64,000 nucleotides of DNA from Burkholderia pseudomultivorans (lineage in GTDB: Bacteria; Pseudomonadota; Gammaproteobacteria; Burkholderiales; Burkholderiaceae), in the NCBI RefSeq assembly GCF_902499075.1, contig NZ_CABVPP010000018.1, positions 36,263-100,262 on the forward strand. Reading direction: 5' to 3'. Shown here piece by piece: positions 54,119 through 63,878 of this stretch; the stretch's first letter is position 1, and every line of letters begins with the position of its first letter. A program made the translations under genes and the position numbers. Under the pieces are notes generated by a model. That model was not told the origin of the DNA. It saw only the letters and a list, made by a program, of their open reading frames with translations, and ran no database searches.

Positions 54119-54747
54119 GACGCTTGCTTGCCGGCGGCAAGTTGCTGGTTGCGTTCGGTCAGGAACTGGATCAGGCCGTCCACGCCGCTCTGCTGGATCT
54201 TCTCGTTGAACTGCTGCTGGTAGGTCTGGATCAGCCACGCGCCGAGCACGTTCAGGTCATACACCTTCCAGCCGTTGGCCGTCTTGTACAGGCGATAGTC
54301 GATCTGGACCGGCTGGCCGTTGTTCATCGCGACCGTCTTGACCACCACGTCGGTATCGGCCGGATCCGCGCGGAACGGCGGGTACTGGATCTGCTGGTCC
54401 GGCTTCAGTTGCGCGAGCGCACCCGAGTAGGTGCGGATCAGCAGCAGCTTGAACTGCTCCTGCACCTGCTGCTGCTGCGCGGGCGTCGCGGTGCGCCAGT
54501 TGCGGCCCATCGCGAGCTGCGTGGTGCGGCGGAAGTCGGTGTACGGCAGGATGTCCTTGTTGACGATCGAGATGATGCGGTTCGTGTCGCCCTGCTTGAT
54601 CGTCTGCTGCTTCACTTCATCGAGGACCTGCTGCGTCGCCGTCTTGATCAGCGCCTGCGGGTTCGACTGGTCGACTTGCGCGTGGGCCGCGCTGCCGAAC
54701 GAGAACAGCGCCGCGAAAACGGGGATCAGGAACAGTTTTTTCATCAT
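54115..54747 (-). CDS. mlaC: periplasmic phospholipid shuttle MlaC
   Basis: This 210-residue protein has a signal peptide (MMKKLFLIPVF ... AHA, cut near 24) and an MlaC domain: SNPQALIKTATQQVLDEVKQ, DILPYTDFRRTTQLAMGRNW, KVYDLNVLGAWLIQTYQQQF. It carries phospholipid between MlaA and MlaFEDB. An in-frame ATG at 54759 is possible. Confidence 0.95.
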   Translation of the reverse strand: MMKKLFLIPVFAALFSFGSAAHAQVDQSNPQALIKTATQQVLDEVKQQTIKQGDTNRIISIVNKDILPYTDFRRTTQLAMGRNWRTATPAQQQQVQEQFKLLLIRTYSGALAQLKPDQQIQYPPFRADPADTDVVVKTVAMNNGQPVQIDYRLYKTANGWKVYDLNVLGAWLIQTYQQQFNEKIQQSGVDGLIQFLTERNQQLAAGKQAS

Positions 54748-54855
54748 AGTGGCCTGCATGAATGAGTCGATGCGAAGGTTGGAGACGGTAGCTTACGCGC
54801 AAGTTCGCGCGCGCTACCGACTGAATCGTTTCCGGCTGTAACGAATGTAATTCCG

Positions 54856-55830
54856 TCAGTGCAGCCGGATGCTCGGGAAGCGCAACCCGCCCGGCGAAGG
54901 CGGCGCCACCTGCATCGGCGGCACGTTGGTTTCGCTGGCGGGGTTCGGCGCAACGGCCGCGCCCGATGCCGGCACCGCGGCTTCCGCGCCCGACGCGGGC
55001 GCGGGCGCCGTAGCGCCGCCGACCGCGGCCGCTCCCGCCGCCCCCGCCGCGCCGGCTGCCCCGCCCGCTGCCGGCGCCGCGCCGTCGTCCGGCAGGTCGT
55101 ACTTCGGCAACGCATCGTTGCTCGACGTCGCGGCGGCCTCGCCGCGCGCGTTGTTGATCAGCATCTGGCGGCGCTGCAGGTACGCGTTGCGCACGAACGA
55201 ATACTTGTCGAGTGCGGCCGCGTCCAGCACGTCGCCCGCGCCGAGCAGGTTCGCGCGCGTGTTGACGAGGTTCACGCCGAACAGGCCCCAGCTGAGGCCG
55301 TCCGGCTTCACGTAGGTGAGCGGGTTGCCGACGTAGTCGACGCCGAGGCCGGCCGTATCGCGCAGCGTGCTCGGCCCGAGCAGCGGCAGCACCAGATACG
55401 GGCCCGACGGCACGCCGTAGCGGCCCATCGTGATCCCGAAGTCGGCCGTGTGCTTCGGCAGCTTGGCGACCGTCGCGACGTCGAACAGGCCGCCGACGCC
55501 GAACACCGTGTTGATCACGACGCGCATGATGTCGCCGACGCCGTCCGCGATCCGCAGCTGCACGAGGTTGTTCGCCGCGATGTAGACGTCGCCGATGTTC
55601 GAGAAGAAGTTCGTCACGCTGTCGCGCACCGGCTGCGGCACCACGTACTGGTAGCCCTTCGCGACCGGCTTCAGCGCATACGTGTCGACCGTGTCGTTGA
55701 ACTTGTACATCGTCCGGTTGAAGCCTTCGAGCGGATCGCCCTTGGTCGGCGTCTGCACGGTCGCGCAACCGCTCAGCGCGGCGACTGCGGCCAGCGCGAG
55801 CGCGGCGTGCCTGATGCGGATCGTCTGCAT
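54856..55830 (-). CDS. mlaA: outer membrane lipoprotein MlaA (VacJ)
   Basis: This 324-residue lipoprotein has lipobox LSGC with C22, then DPLEGFNRTMYKFNDTVD and RDTAGLGVDYVGNPLTYV, the MlaA hallmarks. The last 90 residues are Ala/Gly/Pro-rich low complexity, an extension beyond the usual family length. It removes phospholipid from the outer leaflet. Confidence 0.95.
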   Translation of the reverse strand: MQTIRIRHAALALAAVAALSGCATVQTPTKGDPLEGFNRTMYKFNDTVDTYALKPVAKGYQYVVPQPVRDSVTNFFSNIGDVYIAANNLVQLRIADGVGDIMRVVINTVFGVGGLFDVATVAKLPKHTADFGITMGRYGVPSGPYLVLPLLGPSTLRDTAGLGVDYVGNPLTYVKPDGLSWGLFGVNLVNTRANLLGAGDVLDAAALDKYSFVRNAYLQRRQMLINNARGEAAATSSNDALPKYDLPDDGAAPAAGGAAGAAGAAGAAAVGGATAPAPASGAEAAVPASGAAVAPNPASETNVPPMQVAPPSPGGLRFPSIRLH

Positions 55831-55860
55831 GTTGGTACCCTCTTGTGTGCTCTCGTGTGG

Positions 55861-56442
55861 TTATTGGGCGGCCGCGCCGGACACCGCGGATGCAGGCACC
55901 GGCACGGGCACCGGCACGGGCGCCGGCGCGGCGGGTGCGGCAGGCGCCGGCGCCGCCCCGGACGCCGGCTTCGCGCCGCCCGCGTCGGCCGCCTTGCTGT
56001 ACAGGAACTGCCCGATCAGGTTCTCGAGCACGATCGCCGACTGCGTCATCGTGATCGTGTCGCCCGCCTTCAGCATCTCGGTGTCGCCGCCCGGCTCGAG
56101 GCCGATATATTGCTCGCCGAGCAGGCCCGAGGTCAGGATCTTCGCCGACGAATCCTTCGGAAACTGGTACTGGCCGTCGAGATCGATCGTCACGAGCGCC
56201 TGGTAGGTGTTCGTGTCGAAGCCGATCGACTTCACGCGGCCGACCACGACGCCCGCGCTCTTCACGGCCGCGCGCGGCTTCAGCCCGCCGATATTGTCGA
56301 ATTTCATCTTCACCGCGTAGGTCGGCTGAAACGACAGCGAGCTCATGTTGCCGACCTTCAGCGCCAGGAACAGCACCGCAAGGAATCCCACCACCACGAA
56401 CAGGCCGACCCAGAAGTCGAGAGCAGTCTTTTTCATCGTCAT
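55861..56442 (-). CDS. mlaD: MCE-domain protein MlaD
   Basis: This 193-residue protein has one N-terminal span (LDFWVGLFVVVGFLAVLFLA), then an MCE domain (YAVKMKFDNIGGLKPRAAVK, GLLGEQYIGLEPG). It ends in a Pro/Ala/Val repeat tail (APVPVPVPVPAS). It forms the hexameric lipid ring on MlaE. An ATG two codons in (56436) is an alternative start. Confidence 0.95.
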   Translation of the reverse strand: MTMKKTALDFWVGLFVVVGFLAVLFLALKVGNMSSLSFQPTYAVKMKFDNIGGLKPRAAVKSAGVVVGRVKSIGFDTNTYQALVTIDLDGQYQFPKDSSAKILTSGLLGEQYIGLEPGGDTEMLKAGDTITMTQSAIVLENLIGQFLYSKAADAGGAKPASGAAPAPAAPAAPAPVPVPVPVPASAVSGAAAQ

Positions 56443-56466
56443 CCCAAAATTTGGCTTGGCTGAGGC

Positions 56467-57234
56467 TTAGCTGAACATCAGCGCGGTCAGCAGGAAATCG
56501 AGGCCGAGTACGGCAAGCGAAGCGAACACGACCGTCTTGGTCGTCGCGCGCGACACGCCCTCGGGCGTGGGCTTCGCCTCGTACCCCTGAAACAGTGCAA
56601 TGAAGGTCACGGCGAAGCCGAACACGATGCTCTTGAGCACGCCGTTGCCGACGTCGGCCCAGACCTCGACGCCGCCCTGCATCTGCGACCAGAACGCGCC
56701 CGGATCGACGCCGATCAGCACGACGCCGACGAAGTAGCCGCCCAGCACGCCGACCGCGTTGAAGATCGCCGCGAGCAGCGGCATCGCGATGATGCCCGCC
56801 CACATGCGCGGCGCGATCACGTTCTTGATCGGGTCGACGGCCATCATCTCGAGCGCGGTGAGCTGCTCGCCGGCCTTCATCAGCCCGATCTCGGCCGTCA
56901 GCGAGGTGCCCGCGCGCCCCGCGAACAGCAGCGCCGTGACGACGGGCCCGAGCTCGCGCACGAGCGACAGCGCGACCAGCAGCCCGAGCGCCTGCTCGGA
57001 GCCGTAGCGGTTCAGCGTGTAGTAGCCCTGCAGGCCGAGCACGAAGCCGACGAACAGGCCCGACACGGCGATGATCACGAACGAATAGTTGCCGAGGAAG
57101 TGGATCTGCTTCGTGACCAGCCGCGGCCGGCGCAGCAGCGGGAAGAATTCCAGCACCAGGCGCACGAACAGCCGCGTGCCGTAGCCCGCGCGCTCGAGGC
57201 CGCCAATGACGTAACGTCCGATCGCGCTGATCAT
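56467..57234 (-). CDS. mlaE: phospholipid ABC transporter permease MlaE
   Basis: This 255-residue protein of five or six spans has the MlaE/YrbE landmarks [40 protein letters not shown] and [19 protein letters not shown]. The ATG overlaps the mlaF stop. Confidence 0.96.
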   Translation of the reverse strand: MISAIGRYVIGGLERAGYGTRLFVRLVLEFFPLLRRPRLVTKQIHFLGNYSFVIIAVSGLFVGFVLGLQGYYTLNRYGSEQALGLLVALSLVRELGPVVTALLFAGRAGTSLTAEIGLMKAGEQLTALEMMAVDPIKNVIAPRMWAGIIAMPLLAAIFNAVGVLGGYFVGVVLIGVDPGAFWSQMQGGVEVWADVGNGVLKSIVFGFAVTFIALFQGYEAKPTPEGVSRATTKTVVFASLAVLGLDFLLTALMFS

Positions 57235-58052
57235 GCGCGCCCTCCGCCGAGCCCGAAATCCGCCGCGAGCGGCGGGCTCGTGTAATGAAATTTGAACGGG
57301 CCGTCCGGCGCGCCATCGATGAACTGGCGCACGCTCGGATCGGTCGACGCGCGCAGCTCGTCGGGCGTGCCCTGCGCGAGCACGCCGCCGTTGGCCAGGA
57401 AGTACACGTAGTCGGCGATCGCGAACGACTCCGGCACGTCGTGCGTGACGAGGATCGACGTCGCGCCGAGCGCCTCGTTCAGCGTGCGGATCAGGTTCGC
57501 GGTGATGCCGAGCGAAATCGGATCGAGGCCGGCGAACGGCTCGTCGTACATGATGAGCTGCGGATCGAGCGCGATCGCGCGCGCCAGCGCGATGCGGCGC
57601 GCCATCCCGCCCGACACCTCGGACGGCATCAGGTCGCGCGCGCCGCGCAGGCCGACCGCGTTCAGCTTCATCAGCACGAGGTCGCGGATCAGGTCTTCGG
57701 GCAGGTCGGTGTGCTCGCGCAGCGCGAACGCGACGTTCTCGAACACCGACATGTCGGTGAACAGCGCGCCGAACTGGAACAGCATGCCCATCTTGCGGCG
57801 CAGCGCGTACAGGCCGTCGCGCGTCTGCGCGCCGACATCGGCGCCGTCGAACAGCACCTGGCCGCGGCGCGCGCGCACGAGGCCGCCGATCAGGCGCAGC
57901 ACGGTCGTCTTGCCGCAACCCGAGCCGCCCATGACCGCGACGACCTGGCCGCGCCCGAAGCGCATGTTCAGGTTCGACAGGACGAGGCGGTCGCCGTAGC
58001 CGAAGTCGACGTCGCGAAGTTCCAGCAGTGTCTCGGTAGGAGAGGGGCTCAC
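57231..58052 (-). CDS. mlaF: phospholipid ABC transporter ATPase MlaF
   Basis: This 273-residue ATPase has Walker [10 protein letters not shown] (about 39-47), signature VSGGMARRI, Walker [15 protein letters not shown] and switch H in LVTHDVPE. It heads the operon mlaF-E-D-A-C-B, complete in this window. Confidence 0.96.
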   Translation of the reverse strand: MSPSPTETLLELRDVDFGYGDRLVLSNLNMRFGRGQVVAVMGGSGCGKTTVLRLIGGLVRARRGQVLFDGADVGAQTRDGLYALRRKMGMLFQFGALFTDMSVFENVAFALREHTDLPEDLIRDLVLMKLNAVGLRGARDLMPSEVSGGMARRIALARAIALDPQLIMYDEPFAGLDPISLGITANLIRTLNEALGATSILVTHDVPESFAIADYVYFLANGGVLAQGTPDELRASTDPSVRQFIDGAPDGPFKFHYTSPPLAADFGLGGGRA

Positions 58053-58136
58053 GGAGCTGACAGTCCTTTTACGCAGAACGCCGAATTATAGGGCCTGCCT
58101 CGGAATGATGTCGTGACGCCGTTCCCGGCCCTGCGG

Positions 58137-59261
58137 TCAACGATTGTCAAATTCTCCGGCAAAACATTGCTGCAACGCAACAATCGCCGCCCGGTAATCG
58201 GCCGCGCCGGTCACCGCGCTGACCACCGCGACGCTGCCGACGCCGGTCGCCAGCACCGCCGGCAGCGCATCGAGCCCCACCCCGCCGATCGCGACCAGCG
58301 GGGCCCGCGCGCTCGCGAAGCGCGCGTAGCGGGCAATCCGCGCCAGCCCCTGCGGCGGCGCGGCGACCGCCTTGGTCGCGGTCGCGAAAACGGGGCCGAG
58401 CGCGAGATAGCTTGGCCGTTCGTGCAACGCGCGCAACATTTCGTAATAGCCGTGACTCGACAGTCCGAGCCGCAGGCCGGCGCGCGCGATCGCGGCGAGA
58501 TCGGCCGTTTCGAGGTCTTCCTGGCCCAGATGCACGCCGTACGCGCCTTCATCTGCGGCGATCTGCCAGTGATCGTTGATGAACACGCGCGCATCGGGGT
58601 AGCGGCGGCCCGCTGCGACCGCGCGCGCGATTTCCCGGCGCAGCAGGTCCGGCGACGCGCCCTTCACGCGCAATTGCACGGTCCGTGCGCCGCAGTCGAG
58701 CACGCGCTCGACCCAGTCGGCGTCCGGTACGACCGGATAGAGGCCGAGTCGCGCGGGGCACGGCGCAAAGGCGGGTTCCGGCGCGGCCGGCAGCCCGGCG
58801 ACGCGCGGAAACCGCGCGGCGTCGACCGGCCACGGATCGTCATCGAGCGTTTCGTCGCCGTCGCGCCACGCGAGCGCGAGCACCAGCGCGTCGAGCGGCG
58901 CGAAGCCGCAGTCGATGAACGCGGCGAGCGCCGCGATCCAGTCGTCCGCGAGCGCGTGCGCGGCGTCGAGCGCGTAACGCGCACCCGCGGCGTGCAGCAC
59001 CGCGCTCCGCTCGCCGAACTCGATCGCAACCGCGTCCGGCGACGCGGGCCGCGACACCGCCGACGCGCGCGCCTGCCCGGCGCGGTCGCCGCTCGACACG
59101 ATCAGCACGTCGCCGTCGGCAGGCAGCTCGGGCGCGGCCAGGCACAGCCGCCACGGCGCCGCGCCGCGTGGCCAGTCGCCGAGCCGCGCGCGAATCCGTC
59201 CGGCCGCTTCGGCCAGTTCGTCGGCCGGCGGCCAGAATGCATCGGCGAAGCGCGCGCTCAT
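58137..59261 (-). CDS. thiE: thiamine phosphate synthase with N-terminal extension
   Basis: This 374-residue protein has its C-terminal 205 residues as the ThiE barrel (LGLYPVVPDADWVERVLDCG, VFINDHWQIAADEGAYGVHL, GQEDLETADL). It joins the thiazole and pyrimidine halves of thiamine. The N-terminal 165 residues are not part of ThiE; weak wording (LIVSSGDRAGQARASAV, LAAFIDCGFAPLDALVLALA) recalls a worn-down ThiD-like kinase. The ATG overlaps the thiG stop. Confidence 0.92.
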   Translation of the reverse strand: MSARFADAFWPPADELAEAAGRIRARLGDWPRGAAPWRLCLAAPELPADGDVLIVSSGDRAGQARASAVSRPASPDAVAIEFGERSAVLHAAGARYALDAAHALADDWIAALAAFIDCGFAPLDALVLALAWRDGDETLDDDPWPVDAARFPRVAGLPAAPEPAFAPCPARLGLYPVVPDADWVERVLDCGARTVQLRVKGASPDLLRREIARAVAAGRRYPDARVFINDHWQIAADEGAYGVHLGQEDLETADLAAIARAGLRLGLSSHGYYEMLRALHERPSYLALGPVFATATKAVAAPPQGLARIARYARFASARAPLVAIGGVGLDALPAVLATGVGSVAVVSAVTGAADYRAAIVALQQCFAGEFDNR

Positions 59262-60073
59262 GCGCCGCCTCCGTCCTGGTGCCAGAACGGCATCCCGACC
59301 ACCGGCGTGCTCGCGTGCGCGGTTTCGCGCGCGTCCATCGGCCCCGCGAGGTAGGCCGCGCGGCCGGCCTCGACACCCTGCGCGAATGCGCGCGCCATGA
59401 TTTCCGGGTGGGTCGCCTGCGACACGGCCGTGTTCAGCAGCACGCCGTCGAAGCCCCACTCCATCACCTGGCATGCGTGCGACGGCACGCCGAGCCCCGC
59501 GTCGACGATCAGCGGCACGTCGGGCAGCCGTTCGCGCAGCACGCGCAGCCCGTACGGGTTCACGACGCCCTTGCCGGTGCCGATCGGCGCGCCCCACGGC
59601 ATCAGCGCCTCGCAGCCGGCGTCGAGCAGGCGCCGGCCGATCACGAGATCCTCGGTGCAGTACGGCAGCACCTTGAAACCGTCCTTGATCAGTTGCGCGG
59701 CCGCGTCGATCAGCCCGACCGGGTCCGGCTGCAGCGTGTAGTCGTCGCCGATCAGTTCGAGCTTGATCCAGTCGGTCTCGAATACCTCGCGCGCCATGTG
59801 CGCGGTCGTCACCGCCTCGGCGACGGTCTGGCAGCCGGCCGTGTTCGGCAGCAGCGGCACCGCATGGCGCTTCAGCAGCTCGAAGAAGCCGGCTTCGGCG
59901 GTGCCGCCCGTCATCTGGCGGCGCAGCGCGACCGTGACCATGCCCGGCCGCGACGCGGCGATCGAGTCGGACAGCGACTGCAGCGACGGATAGCGCGACG
60001 TGCCGAGCAGCACGCGGCTCGCGAAGGTTTCGCCGTACAGCGTCAGCGCGTCGGCGGAAGTGAGGGACGTCAT
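59258..60073 (-). CDS. thiG: thiazole synthase
   Basis: This 271-residue barrel enzyme builds the thiazole ring from deoxyxylulose phosphate, the ThiS thiocarboxylate and an imine. Landmarks are SRVLLGTSRYPSLQSLSDSI, VTVALRR, LLPNTAGCQTVAEAV and the Schiff-base lysine in WIKLELIGDDYTLQPD. Confidence 0.97.
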   Translation of the reverse strand: MTSLTSADALTLYGETFASRVLLGTSRYPSLQSLSDSIAASRPGMVTVALRRQMTGGTAEAGFFELLKRHAVPLLPNTAGCQTVAEAVTTAHMAREVFETDWIKLELIGDDYTLQPDPVGLIDAAAQLIKDGFKVLPYCTEDLVIGRRLLDAGCEALMPWGAPIGTGKGVVNPYGLRVLRERLPDVPLIVDAGLGVPSHACQVMEWGFDGVLLNTAVSQATHPEIMARAFAQGVEAGRAAYLAGPMDARETAHASTPVVGMPFWHQDGGGA

Positions 60074-60111
60074 GTCGATTTCCTGAAAGAGCGGGGACGG
60101 ACCGGCGGCGC

Positions 60112-60309
60112 TCAGCCGCCCGCGACGGGGTGCACCACGTCGAGCTTGTCGCCCGCCGCGAGCGCGCGCGCCGCATGCTGCGTGCGCGCGACGAAGTTGC
60201 CGTTCAGCGCGACCGCGTACGGCGGACGCGCGCCGAACGCGGCGAGCGCGTCGGCGACCGTCGCACCGTCGGGCAGCGTCAGGGTCTGTTGGTTGATCTG
60301 GATGTCCAT
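60112..60309 (-). CDS. thiS: sulphur carrier protein ThiS
   Basis: This 65-residue ubiquitin-like protein ends in the required GG (VVHPVAGG), which becomes a thiocarboxylate. It starts MDIQINQQTLTLPDG and sits between thiO and thiG. Confidence 0.96.
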   Translation of the reverse strand: MDIQINQQTLTLPDGATVADALAAFGARPPYAVALNGNFVARTQHAARALAAGDKLDVVHPVAGG

Positions 60310-60341
60310 GAGGCTTGGTCGGATTCGGTCGGCGGCGCGCG

Positions 60342-61478
60342 TCAGGCCGGCTGGCGCGCGTCGTCGCGGTGATGAAGGAGCGTCGGCCAGCGTGCGGCGT
60401 CGCGCCACGCGGCGAACGCGTCGGCACGCTCGAGCGCGCCGCCGAGCGCGGCTTCGGCGAGCGCGACGGCCGCGTGCGCGACTTCCGGCGCGATCATGAA
60501 GCCGTGCCGGTACAGGCCGTTGACCGCCAGCGTCGACGCGCCGTCCCAGATCACCGCCGGGCGATGATCGGGCAGCGTCGGCCGGCACTGCGCATTCAGT
60601 TCGAGGATGCGCGCCTCGCCGAACGCCGGGTGCACCGAAAACGCGGCGCTCAGCAGTTCCAGCGCGGAGCGCACGCTGACGGGCGACATGTCCTCGCCCT
60701 CCACTTCGGTCGCGCCGATCACGTACAGGTCGTCCTGCTTTGGCGCGATATAGAGTGGATAGCGCGGATGCAGCAGCCGCACCGGGCGCGTGAGCCCGAT
60801 GCCGGGCGCGTGCACGCGCGCGACTTCGCCGCGAATGCCGCGCAGCGCGGGCAGCGCGGCCTTGGCGCCGAGCCCGCGGCAATCGATCGTGAAATGCGCG
60901 TCGGGCCGGTTGCCGTCGTCGATCGTCGCGTGCCAGTGCGTGTCGACGCCGCGTTCGGCGAGACCGGCCGCCAGCGCGCGCAGCGCCTGGCGATTGTCGA
61001 GCTGGCCTTCGCGCGGCAGCAGCAGCCCGCGCGCGAAACGGCCCGCGAGCGCGGGCTCGGCCGCGTCGACCTGCGCGCCGGCGAGCGCGACGAAGCCGCC
61101 GTCGAACAGCGCGGCCGGCGCGTTCGCGCGCACGCGCCGCTCGAACAGCGGCGCTTCCGCGCGGTCCGCGTGATGCCAGACGACGAGCGTGCCGCGATGC
61201 TGGAAGAACACCGGCTCGGGCAGTTCCGCGAGCCACTGCGGCCAGCGCGCGAGCGACGCGGCGCCGAGCTCGGTGATCAGCAGTTCCGCGCTGGCCGCCT
61301 CGGCGAGCGGCGCGAGCATCGCGGCGGCGATCCACGCCGCCGACTGCTCGCCGTCCGGGCCGCCGCGCTCGTAGAGCGCGACGCGATGCCCGTCGCCCGC
61401 GAGCCGCCACGCGATCAGCCGGCCGACGAGGCCGCCGCCGAGCACCGCGAAATCCGGTCGGGAATCGTGGACGTTCAT
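60342..61478 (-). CDS. thiO: glycine oxidase ThiO
   Basis: This 378-residue flavoenzyme supplies the imine for thiazole. It has an N-terminal FAD Rossmann motif VLGGGLVGRLIAWRLAGDG and DAO-family landmarks GQLDNRQALRALAAGL and GLYRHGFMIAPEVA. First gene of the thi operon, behind a TPP riboswitch. Confidence 0.93.
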   Translation of the reverse strand: MNVHDSRPDFAVLGGGLVGRLIAWRLAGDGHRVALYERGGPDGEQSAAWIAAAMLAPLAEAASAELLITELGAASLARWPQWLAELPEPVFFQHRGTLVVWHHADRAEAPLFERRVRANAPAALFDGGFVALAGAQVDAAEPALAGRFARGLLLPREGQLDNRQALRALAAGLAERGVDTHWHATIDDGNRPDAHFTIDCRGLGAKAALPALRGIRGEVARVHAPGIGLTRPVRLLHPRYPLYIAPKQDDLYVIGATEVEGEDMSPVSVRSALELLSAAFSVHPAFGEARILELNAQCRPTLPDHRPAVIWDGASTLAVNGLYRHGFMIAPEVAHAAVALAEAALGGALERADAFAAWRDAARWPTLLHHRDDARQPA

Positions 61479-61740
61479 CGCGCCCCCTCGCCGCAAGCCA
61501 TGCGGGCGCGCACAGCGCGTGCCGGCAGGCAGCCGGCCTCCGGCGCGAACGCGCGCGACGGCGCCCTGCCGGAAACCGGGCTGCGGACTGAAAAAACTGA
61601 AGATTGATCGGTCATCGGTTCCTTCCGTAACGCGCGACGCGCGTACCCAAAAGGACGAAACCGGCAGCAAAGGCCGGCCGGGCGGGACTCGGGCGCTGAC
61701 GATGCGGGATAACGGCCAGCGCGGCCCGGCGGGATCAGAA
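61479..61740 (-). other. untranslated leader of the thi operon
   Basis: These 262 bp between the riboswitch and the thiO start hold no credible gene. Self-complementary GCCGGC-rich segments (around 61520-61580 and 61665-61690) could form the expression platform, but no single terminator or sequestered SD could be assigned. Confidence 0.5.
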
Positions 61741-61812
61741 ACTTCCCTCGCCGGTATTACCCGGATCGGGTGCGAAGGGTCTTTCTCAGCCTCGCCGCGC
61801 CACGTGTTGACC
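61741..61812 (-). promoter_or_regulatory. TPP riboswitch (THI element)
   Basis: Read leftward, the aptamer has GGCTGAGAAAGACCC, CCCGATCCGGGTAATACCGG and CGAGGGAA, the conserved parts of the thiamine pyrophosphate box (CTGAGA complement at 61784-61789, GGTAATACC complement at 61753-61761). It should switch off thiOSGE when TPP is high. Confidence 0.93.
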
Positions 61813-62108
61813 GCGCTCGAAGCACCCCTGTTTCGTCGTCGGCCATTAGACCATAAAAGCGGAAAGCGCCGCAAACTGTCCCCGTGCGGCAAATTCGCCG
61901 TCGGGCTGCGCCGCTCTGGCACAATGCCCGCAGGCCGGCCGCGCGAGCGGCCGGTTGCCGCGTCACCGCCGGCCCTTAAGTGCCTTTTAAGACGCGCGGG
62001 CCACCATCCGGACGCCCGCCGTCAGTCGAGCACCTCGTCCGGCATGCCGTACCGAGGCGCGCGCCCGGCTTCGCCCGGCCCGCGCGCCGGCTACTCATCA
62101 GGAAGCAC
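61813..62108. other. intergenic region between thi operon and ABC transporter
   Basis: These 296 bp must carry divergent promoters for the thi leader and the transporter. GC falls slightly around 61845-61885. No confident promoter boxes, repeats or RNA genes were found. Confidence 0.4.
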
Positions 62109-63878
62109 ATGACCCAATCGATCGATCCCGTCCGCTCCGCCTCCGACGCGCCGCAGGACGAGCGCCCGGTATCCGCATGGAGCCTCATCAAGCCCTACTG
62201 GGTGTCGTCCGAATGGAAAATCGCGTGGGGGCTGCTCGTCACGATCATCGCGATGAACCTCTGCGTCGTGTGGATCAACGTCCAGCTGAACAAGTGGAAC
62301 GCGCAGTTCTACAACGCGCTGCAGGCGAAGAACGTCCACGACTTCCCGAATCTGCTGATGCAGTTCTCCGCGCTGGCATTCGGCTTCATCATCCTCGCCG
62401 TGTACGGCCGCTACCTGCGGCAGATGCTCGGCTTCCGCTGGCGCCAGTGGCTCACCGAGCGTTTTCTCGGCCAGTGGCTCGGCGATCGCGCGTTCTACCG
62501 GATCGAGCGCGACCGCCTCGCCGACAACCCCGACCAGCGGATCACCGACGACCTCCAGTCGTTCGCGACCACGACGCTGTCGCTGTCGCTCGACCTGCTG
62601 TCGACGGTCGTCACGCTCGTGTCGTTCATCACGATCCTGTGGTCGCTCGCGGGCGCGCTGACCTTCGCGCTCGGCGCGACGCCGATCACGATCCCCGGCT
62701 ACATGGTGTGGGCGGCCGCGCTGTACGCGGTGGTCGGCTCGCTGATCATCCAGAAGGTCGGCCATCCGCTCGTGTCGATCAACTATCAGCAGCAGCGCGT
62801 CGAGGCCGACTTCCGCTTCGGGCTGATCCGCGTGCGCGAGAACGCCGAGCAGATCGCGTTCTACGACGGCGAGAAGACCGAGACCGGCAACGCGCACGGC
62901 CTGTTCATGCGGATCCGCGACAACTGGTGGCGCGTGATGAAGTACACCAAGCGCCTCACCTTCGTGCTGAGCTTCTACGGACAGATCGCGATCATCTTTC
63001 CGCTGGTCGTCGCCGCACCGCGCTATTTCGCCGGCGCGTTCTCGTTCGGCGTGCTGATGCAGATCTCGTCCGCGTTCGGCACCGTCAGCGATTCGTTCTC
63101 GTGGTTCATCAACAGTTACGCGACGCTCGTCGAATGGCGCGCGACCGTCAACCGTCTGCGCGAATTCAAGCGCGTGATGGGCGCATCGCACCTGAAGGAG
63201 ACCGTGTCGCCGGCCACCGAGCACGGCGGCATCAACCTGCACTACGTCGACGCGGCGAAGCTGTCGACGTCGTCGCTGCGGCTCGCGCTGCCGAACGGCA
63301 AGGCGCTCGCGAACATCGGCAGCGTCGCGATCGAGCCCGGCTCGCGCTGGCTCGTGGTCGGCAAGTCGGGTTCCGGCAAGAGCACGTTCATGCGCGCGCT
63401 CGCGGGCCTGTGGCCGTTCGGCGACGGCGCGATCGACGCGCCGGTCGGCGCGCGGATGATGTTCGTGCCGCAGACGAGCTACCTGCCGATCGGCACGCTG
63501 AAGGCCGCGCTCACATATCCGGCGACGCCCGACGCGTTCAGCGACGACGCCTGCCGCGATGCGCTGCGCGCGTGCCGCCTCGACGAGTATGCGGACCGTC
63601 TCGAAGAAAGCGCGCACTGGACGCGCGTGATGTCGCCGGGCGAACAGCAGCGTCTCGCCGGCGCGCGCGTGCTGCTGCACAAGCCCGACTTCCTGTTCCT
63701 CGACGAAGCGACCAGCGCGCTCGACCCGGACAACGAGGCGCGGCTCTACCACCTGTTCGCCGAGCGGCTGCCGCGCGCCGCGATCGTCAGCATCGCGCAC
63801 CGCGAGTCGCTGGCCGCGTTCCACGCCGACACGATCAACGTCGAGCGCGTGAACGACAGCGACAAGGTCGCCGCATGA
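62109..63878 (+). CDS. SbmA/BacA-ABCD-type ABC transporter, fused permease and ATPase
   Basis: This 589-residue protein has an N-terminal membrane domain with about six spans (20-330) of the SbmA/BacA and ABCD type (NKWNAQFYNALQAKNVHDF, DNPDQRITDDLQSFAT). The ATPase domain has Walker A GKSGSGKST (418-426), signature-like SPGEQQRLAGARV and Walker B FLFLDEATSALD. The ATG at 62109 follows AGGAAG; upstream frame is not supported. Substrate unknown; relatives move vitamin B12, peptides or acyl-CoA. Confidence 0.93.
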   Translation: MTQSIDPVRSASDAPQDERPVSAWSLIKPYWVSSEWKIAWGLLVTIIAMNLCVVWINVQLNKWNAQFYNALQAKNVHDFPNLLMQFSALAFGFIILAVYGRYLRQMLGFRWRQWLTERFLGQWLGDRAFYRIERDRLADNPDQRITDDLQSFATTTLSLSLDLLSTVVTLVSFITILWSLAGALTFALGATPITIPGYMVWAAALYAVVGSLIIQKVGHPLVSINYQQQRVEADFRFGLIRVRENAEQIAFYDGEKTETGNAHGLFMRIRDNWWRVMKYTKRLTFVLSFYGQIAIIFPLVVAAPRYFAGAFSFGVLMQISSAFGTVSDSFSWFINSYATLVEWRATVNRLREFKRVMGASHLKETVSPATEHGGINLHYVDAAKLSTSSLRLALPNGKALANIGSVAIEPGSRWLVVGKSGSGKSTFMRALAGLWPFGDGAIDAPVGARMMFVPQTSYLPIGTLKAALTYPATPDAFSDDACRDALRACRLDEYADRLEESAHWTRVMSPGEQQRLAGARVLLHKPDFLFLDEATSALDPDNEARLYHLFAERLPRAAIVSIAHRESLAAFHADTINVERVNDSDKVAA

